Shown in pieces: positions 17,353 to 25,417 of a DNA stretch of 37,355 nt (the stretch's first letter is position 1; every line of letters starts with the position of its first letter). The stretch is from an uncultured Oscillibacter sp. (GTDB lineage: Bacteria; Bacillota; Clostridia; Oscillospirales; Oscillospiraceae), in assembly GCA_947577075.1 (NCBI GenBank), contig CANPTW010000024.1, positions 1 through 37,355 on the forward strand, written 5' to 3'. The notes beneath the pieces are model-generated. The model saw only the letters and a list, made by a program, of their open reading frames with translations, searched no databases and had not been told where the DNA came from. The translations under genes and the position numbers were made by a program.

Positions 17353-18627
17353 ATGAATCCGTTCCTTCCTCCCCTCTGCTGCATCCCCGACGGCGAAGCG
17401 CATGTCTTCGGCGACCGCGTCTATCTTTACGGCTCCTGTGATATTCCCGGGGACTCAAACTACTGCAGCCATACATACCATGCCTTCTCGGCATCCGTCT
17501 TTGACTTGGAACATTGGACCGATCATGGAGAAATCTTCGCTTCCGCAGGGCCTAACGCACAGGTCGCCTGGACGTCGGCCCGGCTTTATGCGCCCGACGT
17601 TCTTTATAAAGATGGACAATACTACCTATATTTCTGCACCGGGGACGGGACGGAGGGCATGGCGCGCAGCGGGAGTCCCTCCGGCCCGTTTACCGATGCC
17701 CGGCAGCTTTTCTATCCACCCTCTATTCGAAACGGGCGCCCACTCAGCCAAAACGACCCCGCCGTTCTCCTCGACGACGACGGCAGCGCGTATCTTTACT
17801 GGGGGGAGGGGCAGGTGCAGGCCGCCCGCCTGAAGGACAACCTCTATGAGCTGGACCCCATGAGTTATGTAGAAAACCTGATTGACGAAGCGCATTTCGG
17901 GTTTCACGAAGGAGCGTCTATTCGTAAGTTCAACGGCAAATATTATCTTCTCTTTTGCAGCGTCGCCACCGGCCGGGCCTCATCCCTGGACTACGCGATC
18001 AGCGATGCGCCGCTGGGGCCCTTCCGCTATGGCGGCACCGTCATCGACAATACCGGCTGTGATCCTGAAACCTGGAATATCCATGGATCACTGGCCGAAA
18101 TTGGCGAAAAATACTATGTGTTCTATCACCGTTCCTCAGAAAACAGCAGGTTTTCACGCCGCGCCTGTGTGGAGGAGATTACACTGCGGGCGGACAACAG
18201 CATTCCCGCCGTTTCCATGAGTTCCGCCGGATTTGCTCAGGCGCTGAACGCAGCGGAATGCATTCCCGCACTGGCAGGCTGCCGTCTTTCGGGCCGCTGC
18301 TATTTCACGCTGGAGGCAGGCGTCCCCATCCTGTCCAATATTCATCATGGGGATACGGCGTTATATACCCCCCTTGACTTCCCGACGGGCCTCACGCAAT
18401 TTTGTGTCACGCTGCGCGGCAAAGCCTCCGGGCGGCTTTCCGTCCGCACGGGCAGCTCCGATGGCCCCATTCTGGCCGAAGTCTCCCTGTCCAACGCGAA
18501 TGAGCGCTGGACGGAGCTCCGCACCGCCATCCAATTCCAGCCGGCGGGCCGATTCGGCCTCTATCTCTGCTTTGAAGGCGGCTCTTCCCATACATTATGC
18601 GAAATCAGCCGGTTTCGATTTATCTGA
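17353..18627 (+). CDS. GH43 glycoside hydrolase with C-terminal CBM6-like domain
   Basis: The 424-residue protein carries a five-bladed propeller of GH43 type. The likely general base is Asp13 in IPDGEAHVF; the pKa-tuning Asp135 is in NDPAVLLDDDG; the acid Glu186 is in HEGAS. LYAPDVLYKDGQYYLYF is typical of the family. From about residue 300 a beta-rich domain resembles family 6 carbohydrate-binding modules. GH43 members cleave alpha-L-arabinofuranosides, beta-xylosides or galactans, so the target glycan may carry pentose branches. There is no signal peptide; it is cytoplasmic. ATG 17353 follows GGAG by seven bases. It is the first gene after the consensus promoter. The specificity is not predictable from sequence. 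Confidence 0.86.
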   Translation: MNPFLPPLCCIPDGEAHVFGDRVYLYGSCDIPGDSNYCSHTYHAFSASVFDLEHWTDHGEIFASAGPNAQVAWTSARLYAPDVLYKDGQYYLYFCTGDGTEGMARSGSPSGPFTDARQLFYPPSIRNGRPLSQNDPAVLLDDDGSAYLYWGEGQVQAARLKDNLYELDPMSYVENLIDEAHFGFHEGASIRKFNGKYYLLFCSVATGRASSLDYAISDAPLGPFRYGGTVIDNTGCDPETWNIHGSLAEIGEKYYVFYHRSSENSRFSRRACVEEITLRADNSIPAVSMSSAGFAQALNAAECIPALAGCRLSGRCYFTLEAGVPILSNIHHGDTALYTPLDFPTGLTQFCVTLRGKASGRLSVRTGSSDGPILAEVSLSNANERWTELRTAIQFQPAGRFGLYLCFEGGSSHTLCEISRFRFI

Positions 18628-18835
18628 TCCCGTGCCTATGCCCTGTTTGAACCATGTCAACGCGCCCAGGCGGCGGATCTTCTCTCTTCGCTCCGCGTTA
18701 CATGTTCTTGCCCGGCGGCAGCCCGCCTGCAAAACTTCGCCTTGCCTGATAAAAAATTGTCGCCCCTGGGCAATCCCGCCAATTTTCAAGCAAGCCCTTT
18801 TTCCCATCAACTCTTATCGGAAAGGATGAACCGTC

Positions 18836-19699
18836 ATGCTTTTTTTAGGCACAGCCGCCGCCGAATGCTATCCGAACCCTTTCTGCGAATGTCCTGCCTG
18901 CCGGGAAGCGCGCCGGTCTTCCGACCGGCGCCTCAAGCGCAGGCGCAGCAGCTTTTTGTTCAGCGAAACCACGATGATCGACTTCAACGCAGATTCTATG
19001 TACGCCTGCGGCGAATTTGGCGTTTCCCTCAGCCGGCTTAACTATGTGCTGCTGACGCACATTCATGAGGACCATTTTGATTATTTCAACGCCGCCTTTC
19101 CCAGCATGGCGGTTACTCCGCCCCGGCCCATTACCTTTTTCGCCTCTCCGGCCGCCTGCAAGGGAATGAAGGGGATTCTGGAGGCCGCCGTAAAACTCCC
19201 CCACCGGCAGCTTGTCCGCCAGCTTGCGGAAATGGCGTCCATCTCCTCCTTCACCGCGCTTCCGGCCTATGAAGCCACCCAAATCGGCGACATGCGCATC
19301 ACCCCGGTTGTCGCGAATCACGCCGGTTTTTTTGAGGACGAACTTGGATACAATTATATAATTGAGAAAGACGGGCGCACCACGTTCTATGCCACGGACA
19401 CCGGCCGCTTTTTCAATCGCACCATGCAGTTTCTGGCTGGCCGCCCCGTCCATACGCTGATCATCGAGGGCTCCTTCGGAAAATTTCAGCTCCCCCCGGA
19501 CAGCGGCCACCTGAACGCATATTCGCTCTGCGAAACGTTGGACCAGCTGTTTGCCCAAGACACATTGGGACCCGAAAGCAGGGTTTTTGTTACACATATC
19601 GGGCACAAAGGTGCATTTAACCTAACCGATTATCAGAGCTTTCTGGACGCCCGCTACGCCGGACAGGTCCAGGTCGCCTGGGACGGCCTTCGCATCTAA
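18836..19699 (+). CDS. PhnP-like metallo-beta-lactamase-fold hydrolase
   Basis: The 287-residue protein opens with LFLGTAAAECYP followed by CECPAC (Cys17, Cys19, Cys22), which resembles the structural zinc knuckle of PhnP, the cyclic phosphodiesterase of phosphonate breakdown. The catalytic metal motif THIHEDH is at 74-80, with later ligands plausible at ANHAG, ATDTG and THIGHKG. This MBL group cleaves phosphodiester or cyclic phosphate bonds. No phosphonate gene lies nearby, so here it may act on a phosphorylated or cyclic sugar by-product (inference). ATG 18836 has AAAGGATG upstream. The 208 bases before it, after the GH43 stop, show no gene and no convincing promoter. Confidence 0.82.
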   Translation: MLFLGTAAAECYPNPFCECPACREARRSSDRRLKRRRSSFLFSETTMIDFNADSMYACGEFGVSLSRLNYVLLTHIHEDHFDYFNAAFPSMAVTPPRPITFFASPAACKGMKGILEAAVKLPHRQLVRQLAEMASISSFTALPAYEATQIGDMRITPVVANHAGFFEDELGYNYIIEKDGRTTFYATDTGRFFNRTMQFLAGRPVHTLIIEGSFGKFQLPPDSGHLNAYSLCETLDQLFAQDTLGPESRVFVTHIGHKGAFNLTDYQSFLDARYAGQVQVAWDGLRI

Positions 19700-19718
19700 A
19701 GCTCTGCCGCCCGTTCAG

Positions 19719-19738
19719 CGTTCCGTGATCATGGAACG
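19719..19738. promoter_or_regulatory. 20-bp near-perfect palindrome before the regulator gene
   Basis: CGTTCC and GGAACG flank a central TGATCA, with only one mismatched pair on either side of the core. It lies between the MBL stop and the response-regulator start, about 80 bases before the latter. It has no T-run, so a protein-binding site or a small processing hairpin is likelier than a terminator. It may also be chance. Confidence 0.4.
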
Positions 19739-19816
19739 GCATTCCCGAAGATTCCCAAAGAGCGGAGAACTGCCCGGCGATCTCGGAATTGCTTGTTTGA
19801 AAAAAGGAGCCGCGCC

Positions 19817-21265
19817 ATGTACCGTGTTGTTTTTGTGGATGATGAACCCTGGGTCTTGAAAAGCCTGATCCACTTCATCGACTGGCCTTCCTACGGTTTT
19901 TCAGTTCACGCCTCCTTTACCGACCCATACGACGCGCTGGATGCGGTCAAAGCAGATCCCCCCGACGTCATTTTTGCCGATATCCGCATGCCCGGCATGA
20001 CCGGCCTGGAACTGGCCCAGCACTGCGCCGCGTGCGGCGTAGACAGTATTTTCATCATTGCAACCGCATACGCAGACTTTGAATACGCCCGGGAGGCCAT
20101 CGAACAGCAGGTATTCTCCTACATCCTTAAGCCCTTTGAAAAGGATGTATTGATCGGCCTTACCCAGCGTCTGCAAAAAGCGCTGCAGGAAGCCAGGCTG
20201 CAGCAGATCTACCGCCTTGTGCGTTCCAGCGTCCTGTCTTCCCTGACCTTTGGGGATGATCCGGAACACACGCTGGACCTTCTTTTCAACGATTTACTAG
20301 ACTTTGTGGACTCCGATTATGTGATTGCCGCCGTTGACACCCGTTCTCCCTCCACGCTTAAAGCGCTGGCGTCCGCTTTGCCGCCGATTACGCTGTATGG
20401 CACCCGGCATATTCTGATTTTCTCAACGCCCGAGGACGCCTGGCAAGCGTTTTCCGGCCTGCCTCCCCAAGAATTCAGAGTTGGCTTATGCAGAAACTGT
20501 TCGCATTCCCTCTCCTTCTGCATGCGGGCCAGCCTGACCGCCCTCTATTCCGTCAGCTTTTTCGACGTGGCTCCCCCAATCCTTGCCTATTCGGACCATG
20601 CATGCGGCTCCGCAGACCGCTATGGAAAACGGCTGACGGAGAGCATCCGTACGCAGGACTGGAGCGCAGCCGAAAAAACGCTTCAGGACCTTGAAGAGCT
20701 GTCCCTGGGGGCCGGCCTTTTGATTCATCAGGTCCTGCGTATTTATCAGGAATTTGTTGCGTGTATTCGGGAATTTTCTCCACTCGCCGGGTTGTCCGAC
20801 GCCGTTTATTCGTTTCAAAATATCTTCCACCTATGCAGCGTTTTCCCCAAAGCCTCCCAGCTCTACAGCCACATGCGCACGCTTTTGCTTAGTATCCGCG
20901 GCGGCGACAACCGGACGGCAAAAGACAGCCGCCTTCGCGAAGTATTTTGTTATATCAATGATCACTATTCTGATAACATAACCCTCGAATTCCTCTCCAC
21001 GCACTTTCACATCAGTCTCTCTCATCTCTGCCGCCAATTCAAAAAAACCGCCGGTATGACGTTTACGGAATATCTGTTTTCCTTCCGTATGGACCGGGCC
21101 ATGGTTTTGCTGACCGCAACGGATCTGTCGATCACCGAGGTCAGTGAGCGGGTTGGTTATGCGGACTACTTTTATTTCAGCAAGATGTTCAAAAAGTATA
21201 CCGGCCGCACGCCCACACGCTACCGGAAGGATAAAGGGCTTTATGAAGTTGATTCGCAATCTTAA
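19817..21265 (+). CDS. YesN-type response regulator, receiver plus AraC DNA-binding domain
   Basis: The 482-residue protein has a receiver domain at 1-120 with Asp8/Asp9 and the phosphorylated Asp55 in FADIRMPG, and the conserved Lys in YILKPFEKDV. A long middle region (about 130-370) is of uncertain fold. The C-terminus is an AraC-type double helix-turn-helix (about 385-478) containing FHISLSHLCRQFKK and VGYADYFYFSKMFKKYTG. Such regulators activate sugar transport operons. ATG 19817 follows AAAGGAG by seven bases; the upstream eight codons in frame are ignored. The gene overlaps the kinase start by 23 bases, so the pair is co-translated. It probably drives the weak leftward promoter. Confidence 0.93.
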   Translation: MYRVVFVDDEPWVLKSLIHFIDWPSYGFSVHASFTDPYDALDAVKADPPDVIFADIRMPGMTGLELAQHCAACGVDSIFIIATAYADFEYAREAIEQQVFSYILKPFEKDVLIGLTQRLQKALQEARLQQIYRLVRSSVLSSLTFGDDPEHTLDLLFNDLLDFVDSDYVIAAVDTRSPSTLKALASALPPITLYGTRHILIFSTPEDAWQAFSGLPPQEFRVGLCRNCSHSLSFCMRASLTALYSVSFFDVAPPILAYSDHACGSADRYGKRLTESIRTQDWSAAEKTLQDLEELSLGAGLLIHQVLRIYQEFVACIREFSPLAGLSDAVYSFQNIFHLCSVFPKASQLYSHMRTLLLSIRGGDNRTAKDSRLREVFCYINDHYSDNITLEFLSTHFHISLSHLCRQFKKTAGMTFTEYLFSFRMDRAMVLLTATDLSITEVSERVGYADYFYFSKMFKKYTGRTPTRYRKDKGLYEVDSQS

Positions 21266-22991
21266 AATACGCACACAAATCACATTGTTTACCATTTTCA
21301 TACTGTTGGAAATTTTGCTGTTCACCCTGCTTTTTTTCACACTCTTCCGCAATTTCATTGAAAAGCAGAATCTGCAGTATTTTCAATCCACCTTTCAGGA
21401 CGTCAGTCGGAATATGAACGGCACGCTGGCTGCCATCCAGCAAAAGCTGGCCGGCCTGGACGGCGACGCAGCCTTGCAGAAATACTGCTTTTCCGAAAAC
21501 ACATGGGATTCCTATATTTACGGATTGACCATCCGGAACGATTTAACCAACTCTGTCTCCACACTAGACGCGCTGGAGGCAATTGCCATCGACCTTAAAA
21601 TCAACGACTCCATCTTATCCAGCAACGAGATGGACGCGGCCGACTTTGCGTTTTTACTGGATGACGCCCTGCTCCATGAGCGGGAGCGGTACCAGTTCCC
21701 AATCCTCATAACAGGGCCCTCGGGCGGCAATTACTTTGTCTTCTGCCAGGGTCTTTCGGCATACCATCTGTCGTATAAGCAAATGCAGCCGGTGGGAAAA
21801 GCATATGCCTTTGTGCGTTTGGATGCTCTGCTCCCTCTTCCCGCCGCGGAGCAGTTCAGTCTCCTTCTCCATCGGGACAAGAATGTTCAAATTCTGGCCC
21901 CCTCTGACCCGGAGTTTTCGGAATGTCTGCTGACTCCCGGTCTTTTACCGCTGACCGGCCAGGACATACAGCATCTGACCATCCAAAATGTTCACTATTT
22001 GTGCGGTGTTTCTTCCTTCACAAACGGCCTCGAATACGTCATGCTGCAAACGACAGCCAGCATTGAAAACAGCAACCGGCTGCTTTTTCTTATCTCATGT
22101 CTATTTCTCAGCCCGCTGCTGCTCTTTTGTATCTGGGCTCTTCTAAATATCAACCGCCGGATTGCATATCCCATGCGGCGTATAGACGAAGAGCTCTCCC
22201 GCATCAGCGGCGGGGATCTGGACTACCGCCTGACGCACACCCGCCGGGACGAATTCGGCCAGATCGCGTTCAGTGTCAACCAACTCCTGGACGATTTGGC
22301 GGAGCGCAACCGGGACAACATACTGGCGCGGGAGCAGCTTTATCATCTGGAAATTCTTAAAAAGGACAGCGAATTGATGGCGCTTCGCTATCAGATCAAC
22401 CCCCACTTTCTCTATAACTCATTGGAATGCGTACGCAGCATCGCCTCGTGCTACCAGGCGGATGCGGTAAATGAGATCGTAACCGAATTGATTGGCATTT
22501 TCCGTTACTGCACCACTGGCGACAACTACGCCACCATTCGGGAGGAGGTCCTTTGCTGCCGCCATTACAGTGAGATTATCCGCATACGGTTTGACGGAAA
22601 ATACACATTTCGCTTTTCCATTCAAGAGCAAACCTTGGACTGCCGGATACCGAAAATGACCCTGCAGCCCATTGTCGAGAACGCGATATACCACGGGCTG
22701 GAACGGCAGCGCTCATCAGGTTCTGTAGATATTTCGACCTTCCTGGAAGATTCTCACGTTGTGCTCCGCATCCATGATACAGGCGCCGGTATGTCCGCCG
22801 CCCAGCTGGATACTCTGCGGAAAAAGCTCAGGGAGCTGCCGGATTCCCACGCTTCCTCCCACGGAATCGGCCTTGCTAATGTATACCAGCGCATAATCCA
22901 TGAATATGGCGCCGGCGGCGGCCTGCAGATTGACAGTGCCGCGGGCGAATACACCACCGTGACGCTGCGCATCCCCCGCCGTCAGGCATGA
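21243..22991 (+). CDS. YesM-type sensor histidine kinase
   Basis: The 582-residue membrane kinase has transmembrane helix 1 at about 10-35, an extracellular region of about 240 residues, helix 2 at about 280-305, and a HAMP segment with IAYPMRRIDEELSRISGGDL. The His_kinase domain has NPHFLYNS, whose His388 is the phosphorylation site, and the ATP-binding region has VENAIYHG, DTGAGM and GIGLANVYQRI. The NPHFLYN group signals to YesN-type regulators. The start is ATG 21243, inside the end of the regulator gene, with AAAGGG upstream. The extracellular domain is the expected ligand- or partner-sensing part, possibly touching the anchored binding protein encoded next. Confidence 0.93.
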   Translation: MKLIRNLKIRTQITLFTIFILLEILLFTLLFFTLFRNFIEKQNLQYFQSTFQDVSRNMNGTLAAIQQKLAGLDGDAALQKYCFSENTWDSYIYGLTIRNDLTNSVSTLDALEAIAIDLKINDSILSSNEMDAADFAFLLDDALLHERERYQFPILITGPSGGNYFVFCQGLSAYHLSYKQMQPVGKAYAFVRLDALLPLPAAEQFSLLLHRDKNVQILAPSDPEFSECLLTPGLLPLTGQDIQHLTIQNVHYLCGVSSFTNGLEYVMLQTTASIENSNRLLFLISCLFLSPLLLFCIWALLNINRRIAYPMRRIDEELSRISGGDLDYRLTHTRRDEFGQIAFSVNQLLDDLAERNRDNILAREQLYHLEILKKDSELMALRYQINPHFLYNSLECVRSIASCYQADAVNEIVTELIGIFRYCTTGDNYATIREEVLCCRHYSEIIRIRFDGKYTFRFSIQEQTLDCRIPKMTLQPIVENAIYHGLERQRSSGSVDISTFLEDSHVVLRIHDTGAGMSAAQLDTLRKKLRELPDSHASSHGIGLANVYQRIIHEYGAGGGLQIDSAAGEYTTVTLRIPRRQA

Positions 22992-23137
22992 CCCTTTCAT
23001 CGAAAAGGCCCCACCGCCGTACCGGGCCGTCCTACGGAAAAGCACGTGAACAGTCCCTATGCGGATTGTATGGAGCCATGCCCCGGGGACTTACCGGAAC
23101 CCCACATATCTATCCATGTAAGGAGACGTTCAAGCTC

Positions 23138-24475
23138 ATGAAACAGCCTGCTGCCAAGCGTTTTTTTACGGCTCTGCTTTTGAGCGCCGCCCTATTGCTT
23201 CTGCTTCTGTTTTTTCGACGCGTTTCTCCCGTCCCGCCCTCTCCGGATTCCCCGGCAGCGGAACCGCTTCATCTGGCAATGCCGCACACGCTGGCGGACC
23301 AGATTGCCGGAACCGAGCAGCTTTCCGCCCTGGAAAAACGGCTTGGACAGCCCATCGAACTGCACTCCTATCAATCTGAAAACGAGCACGCAGAACTGTT
23401 CTCCCTGTGCAGCAAGCCGGAAGCTGCCGGTATTCTTTTCTTCCAGGACCCTCTATCCATCATTCCTCTTTCCCAGCAGGGGCTCCTGACCGATTTAACC
23501 GATCTATTCAACACCTTTCCCATTTCAAACACCGGCGAACAGTTCACCGCGCGTTATCAGGGCATTCAGTATGGCATCGTTCTGCCGCAGAATACGGACT
23601 GCTATTTTCCCCCTCTCCTTGCCTTGCGTACGGATATTCTTCAGCAGTACGGCTATTCCGGGTTTCCGAAAACCGCGGAAGAATGCCTGTATCTGTTTGA
23701 TCAAATCCGGGCAAACGGCTTGATCCCCTTTGCGGCCTACGGCATGCCGACCTCATCCGGCTTTGCCCCGCTGCTGTCGCTCTTCTCTCTCAACTGTGAG
23801 GGTAACGGTGAATTTTATCCGGAGGATTCACGAATCGCCTATGACAAAATTTCCCGGGACGCAGCGGCTTATCTCTCCTTTCTCCGCGATCTGTACGCCC
23901 GGGACTACCTACCCTCCAATTTTCTGTCTGTTGATTCTTTAAGCGCAATCAATCTGTTTATTCGCGGGAAAACGCCGCTTCTTGTCGTCTCCTCACCAAA
24001 AGAAGCGTCCCTTCTCTTTACGCTGTGTGAAAAGCACGAAATTCCCCTGGACTTTGAGGCGATTCCCTCACGCAGCGGATACCCGCATATCCCGGCAATT
24101 CGAAGGCGCAATATTGTCGCGGTTTCCCATTATGCAAAAGACATGTCCGCCATTCAAAACTTTTGTAACCTTCTGTTGTCGGATCCTGCGGTTCAGGAGC
24201 TTTTCTGTCTCCAGCTCACGCCATTGGAACAGGAACTGGTCCAGCGGTTTGGAATGGTTTCTTCCGAAACGACGCTTGACCCGGTTTCCCTCCAACCGTC
24301 CCATCTCCGCCTGATGAAAATTTTTGACCAGCTCAATGCGGAGATTATCCGGCCGTACTATGCTAAAATTACAACCGGCGACCTGTCCCCCGCCGCCTTC
24401 CAGGAAATGTGCGGCAAATGGAGCTGCAGCGGAGGCGCCAATCTGCTGGAAATGCTGACCCGGTATGCACTATAG
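23138..24475 (+). CDS. Membrane-anchored solute-binding-like protein
   Basis: The 445-residue protein has a basic start and one hydrophobic helix at about 9-26 (FFTALLLSAALLLLLLFF) without a lipobox Cys, then a Pro/Ser-rich stretch. The remainder has family 1 solute-binding protein features: ELHSYQSENEHAELF, QGLLTDLTDLF, YGIVLPQNTDCYF, YGYSGFPKTAEECLYLFDQI, and a conserved-looking C-terminal lobe. It is diverged from the transport lipoprotein of this locus and lies after the two-component genes. It could be a sensory binding protein for the kinase, as in the XylF-LytS type systems, and not a transport component (inference). ATG 23138 has AAGGAG 12 bases upstream, a rather long gap. The 146 bases after the kinase stop hold no gene. 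Confidence 0.75.
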   Translation: MKQPAAKRFFTALLLSAALLLLLLFFRRVSPVPPSPDSPAAEPLHLAMPHTLADQIAGTEQLSALEKRLGQPIELHSYQSENEHAELFSLCSKPEAAGILFFQDPLSIIPLSQQGLLTDLTDLFNTFPISNTGEQFTARYQGIQYGIVLPQNTDCYFPPLLALRTDILQQYGYSGFPKTAEECLYLFDQIRANGLIPFAAYGMPTSSGFAPLLSLFSLNCEGNGEFYPEDSRIAYDKISRDAAAYLSFLRDLYARDYLPSNFLSVDSLSAINLFIRGKTPLLVVSSPKEASLLFTLCEKHEIPLDFEAIPSRSGYPHIPAIRRRNIVAVSHYAKDMSAIQNFCNLLLSDPAVQELFCLQLTPLEQELVQRFGMVSSETTLDPVSLQPSHLRLMKIFDQLNAEIIRPYYAKITTGDLSPAAFQEMCGKWSCSGGANLLEMLTRYAL

Positions 24476-24550
24476 GCGATATGCGGCACTGCGGCAGCGG
24501 CCGCCTCTTCAAAAAGCCGCGCCAATCACCGGCGGGCGCTTTAAATTTAG

Positions 24551-24582
24551 AACGCCTGGTGCCCCAAAGGACACAAGGCGTT
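24551..24582 (+). terminator. Imperfect hairpin after the rightward operon
   Basis: AACGCCT 24551-24557 pairs with AGGCGTT 24576-24582, with a partly paired interior and TTTCCCC after it. It lies 75 bases after the last gene of the rightward operon. The T tract is short, so it would be a weak terminator. The remaining DNA between 24476 and 24769 holds further GC hairpins (for example 24655-24682) and no gene. The base composition changes across this gap. Confidence 0.45.
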
Positions 24583-24691
24583 TCCCCGTCCGTTTCGGGG
24601 ACGGCCCGTTCACTTGTCTGGTTCGGATTATTTTAACGTTTCTTCCATCCGTCCGCCGCCCCGCATCCCCTGCCGGGGCGGCGCAAGACGG

Positions 24692-24721
24692 AAAAAGGGC
24701 GGCGCTTTCCGCGCGCCGCCC
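24692..24721 (-). terminator. Intrinsic terminator for the HAD/PLP-enzyme operon
   Basis: GGGCGGCGC 24697-24705 pairs with GCGCCGCCC 24713-24721 around a seven-base loop. On the minus strand it is followed by five T residues (A24692-24696). It lies about 50 bases after the HAD stop, in the right orientation to end that operon. Confidence 0.8.
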
Positions 24722-24740
24722 CGGGGTTTTCGGATATTCG

Positions 24741-24770
24741 CCCGCCTTCTCCCGAAGGCGGGACTTTTTT
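24741..24770 (+). terminator. Strong intrinsic terminator facing rightward
   Basis: CCCGCCTTC 24741-24749 pairs with GAAGGCGGG 24754-24762 around a TCCC loop, followed by ACTTTTTT. It ends rightward transcription just as the opposing HAD gene stops at 24770. It is a convergent partner of the leftward terminator at 24692-24721. Confidence 0.85.
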
Positions 24771-25417
24771 CACTCCGCCACGGTCATCTCCTCGAAGCTG
24801 ACGATGTAATACTCCGCCAGACGGCGCATCTCCTCCTGATCCGGCTCGGAGGGGTCGTAGACCGCCGCCGTGCGGAAGCCCGCGGCCTTGGCGGTGCGCA
24901 GGGCGTACAGGGCGTCCTCAAAGACGACGGTGTCCCGCTTGGTGGAGCGGAGGCGGCGGAGGGCCCGCTCGTAAACCTCCGGGCCGTCCTTCTTGCCCAC
25001 TCCTGCCTCCCGGGTGGTGACCAGGCCCCGGAAAAAGCCGTCGATTCCGGCGTGGCGGAGGGCGGCCTCGGCCAGGGGCCGGTCCGTGGCGGTGGCCACG
25101 TACATCCACACCCCCTGCATCTTAAGGACGGAGAGGAACTCCACCAGGCCGGGCTTGGGCCGGACCTGCGTCTCGTAGAAGCTCCGGATCTGCCCCCAGA
25201 GCTCCTCCACCAGGGCGTCCACAGGGTCGGTAAGGCCGCAGACCTCCTTGCAGTAAGCGGCCCCCTCCTGTATGCTCATGGGGCTGACCCGGCGGTCCAG
25301 GTCCGGCGGCGGCACGGCGCCATGAGCCAGCGCCAGGGAGGAGGCCCGGGTGCGCCACATCCCCATGGAGTCCAGAAGGGTGCCGTCCATATCAAAAATC
25401 GCGGATTGCAGTCTCAT
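24770..25417 (-). CDS. HAD-superfamily phosphatase / beta-phosphoglucomutase-like
   Basis: The 215-residue protein has the HAD nucleophile motif DMDGTLLDS (Asp9, Asp11), a helical cap domain, motif II VATATDR, Lys in KKDGPEVY and motif IV VFEDALYALRTAKAAG. This layout matches HAD hydrolases of the phosphatase/phosphoglucomutase group that dephosphorylate small sugar or nucleotide phosphates. ATG 25417 overlaps the stop of the PLP-enzyme gene (ATGA), so the two form an operon. The substrate is unknown. The gene is much richer in GC, especially at third codon positions, than the sugar island to the left. Confidence 0.9.
   Translation of the reverse strand: MRLQSAIFDMDGTLLDSMGMWRTRASSLALAHGAVPPPDLDRRVSPMSIQEGAAYCKEVCGLTDPVDALVEELWGQIRSFYETQVRPKPGLVEFLSVLKMQGVWMYVATATDRPLAEAALRHAGIDGFFRGLVTTREAGVGKKDGPEVYERALRRLRSTKRDTVVFEDALYALRTAKAAGFRTAAVYDPSEPDQEEMRRLAEYYIVSFEEMTVAE

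Noticed and set aside
23848-23861. Noc-binding-site-like ATTTCCCGGGA
   Set aside because: It matches 11 of the 14 bases I recall for the Bacillus Noc site but is inside a coding sequence and asymmetric; a single hit of this kind is expected by chance.
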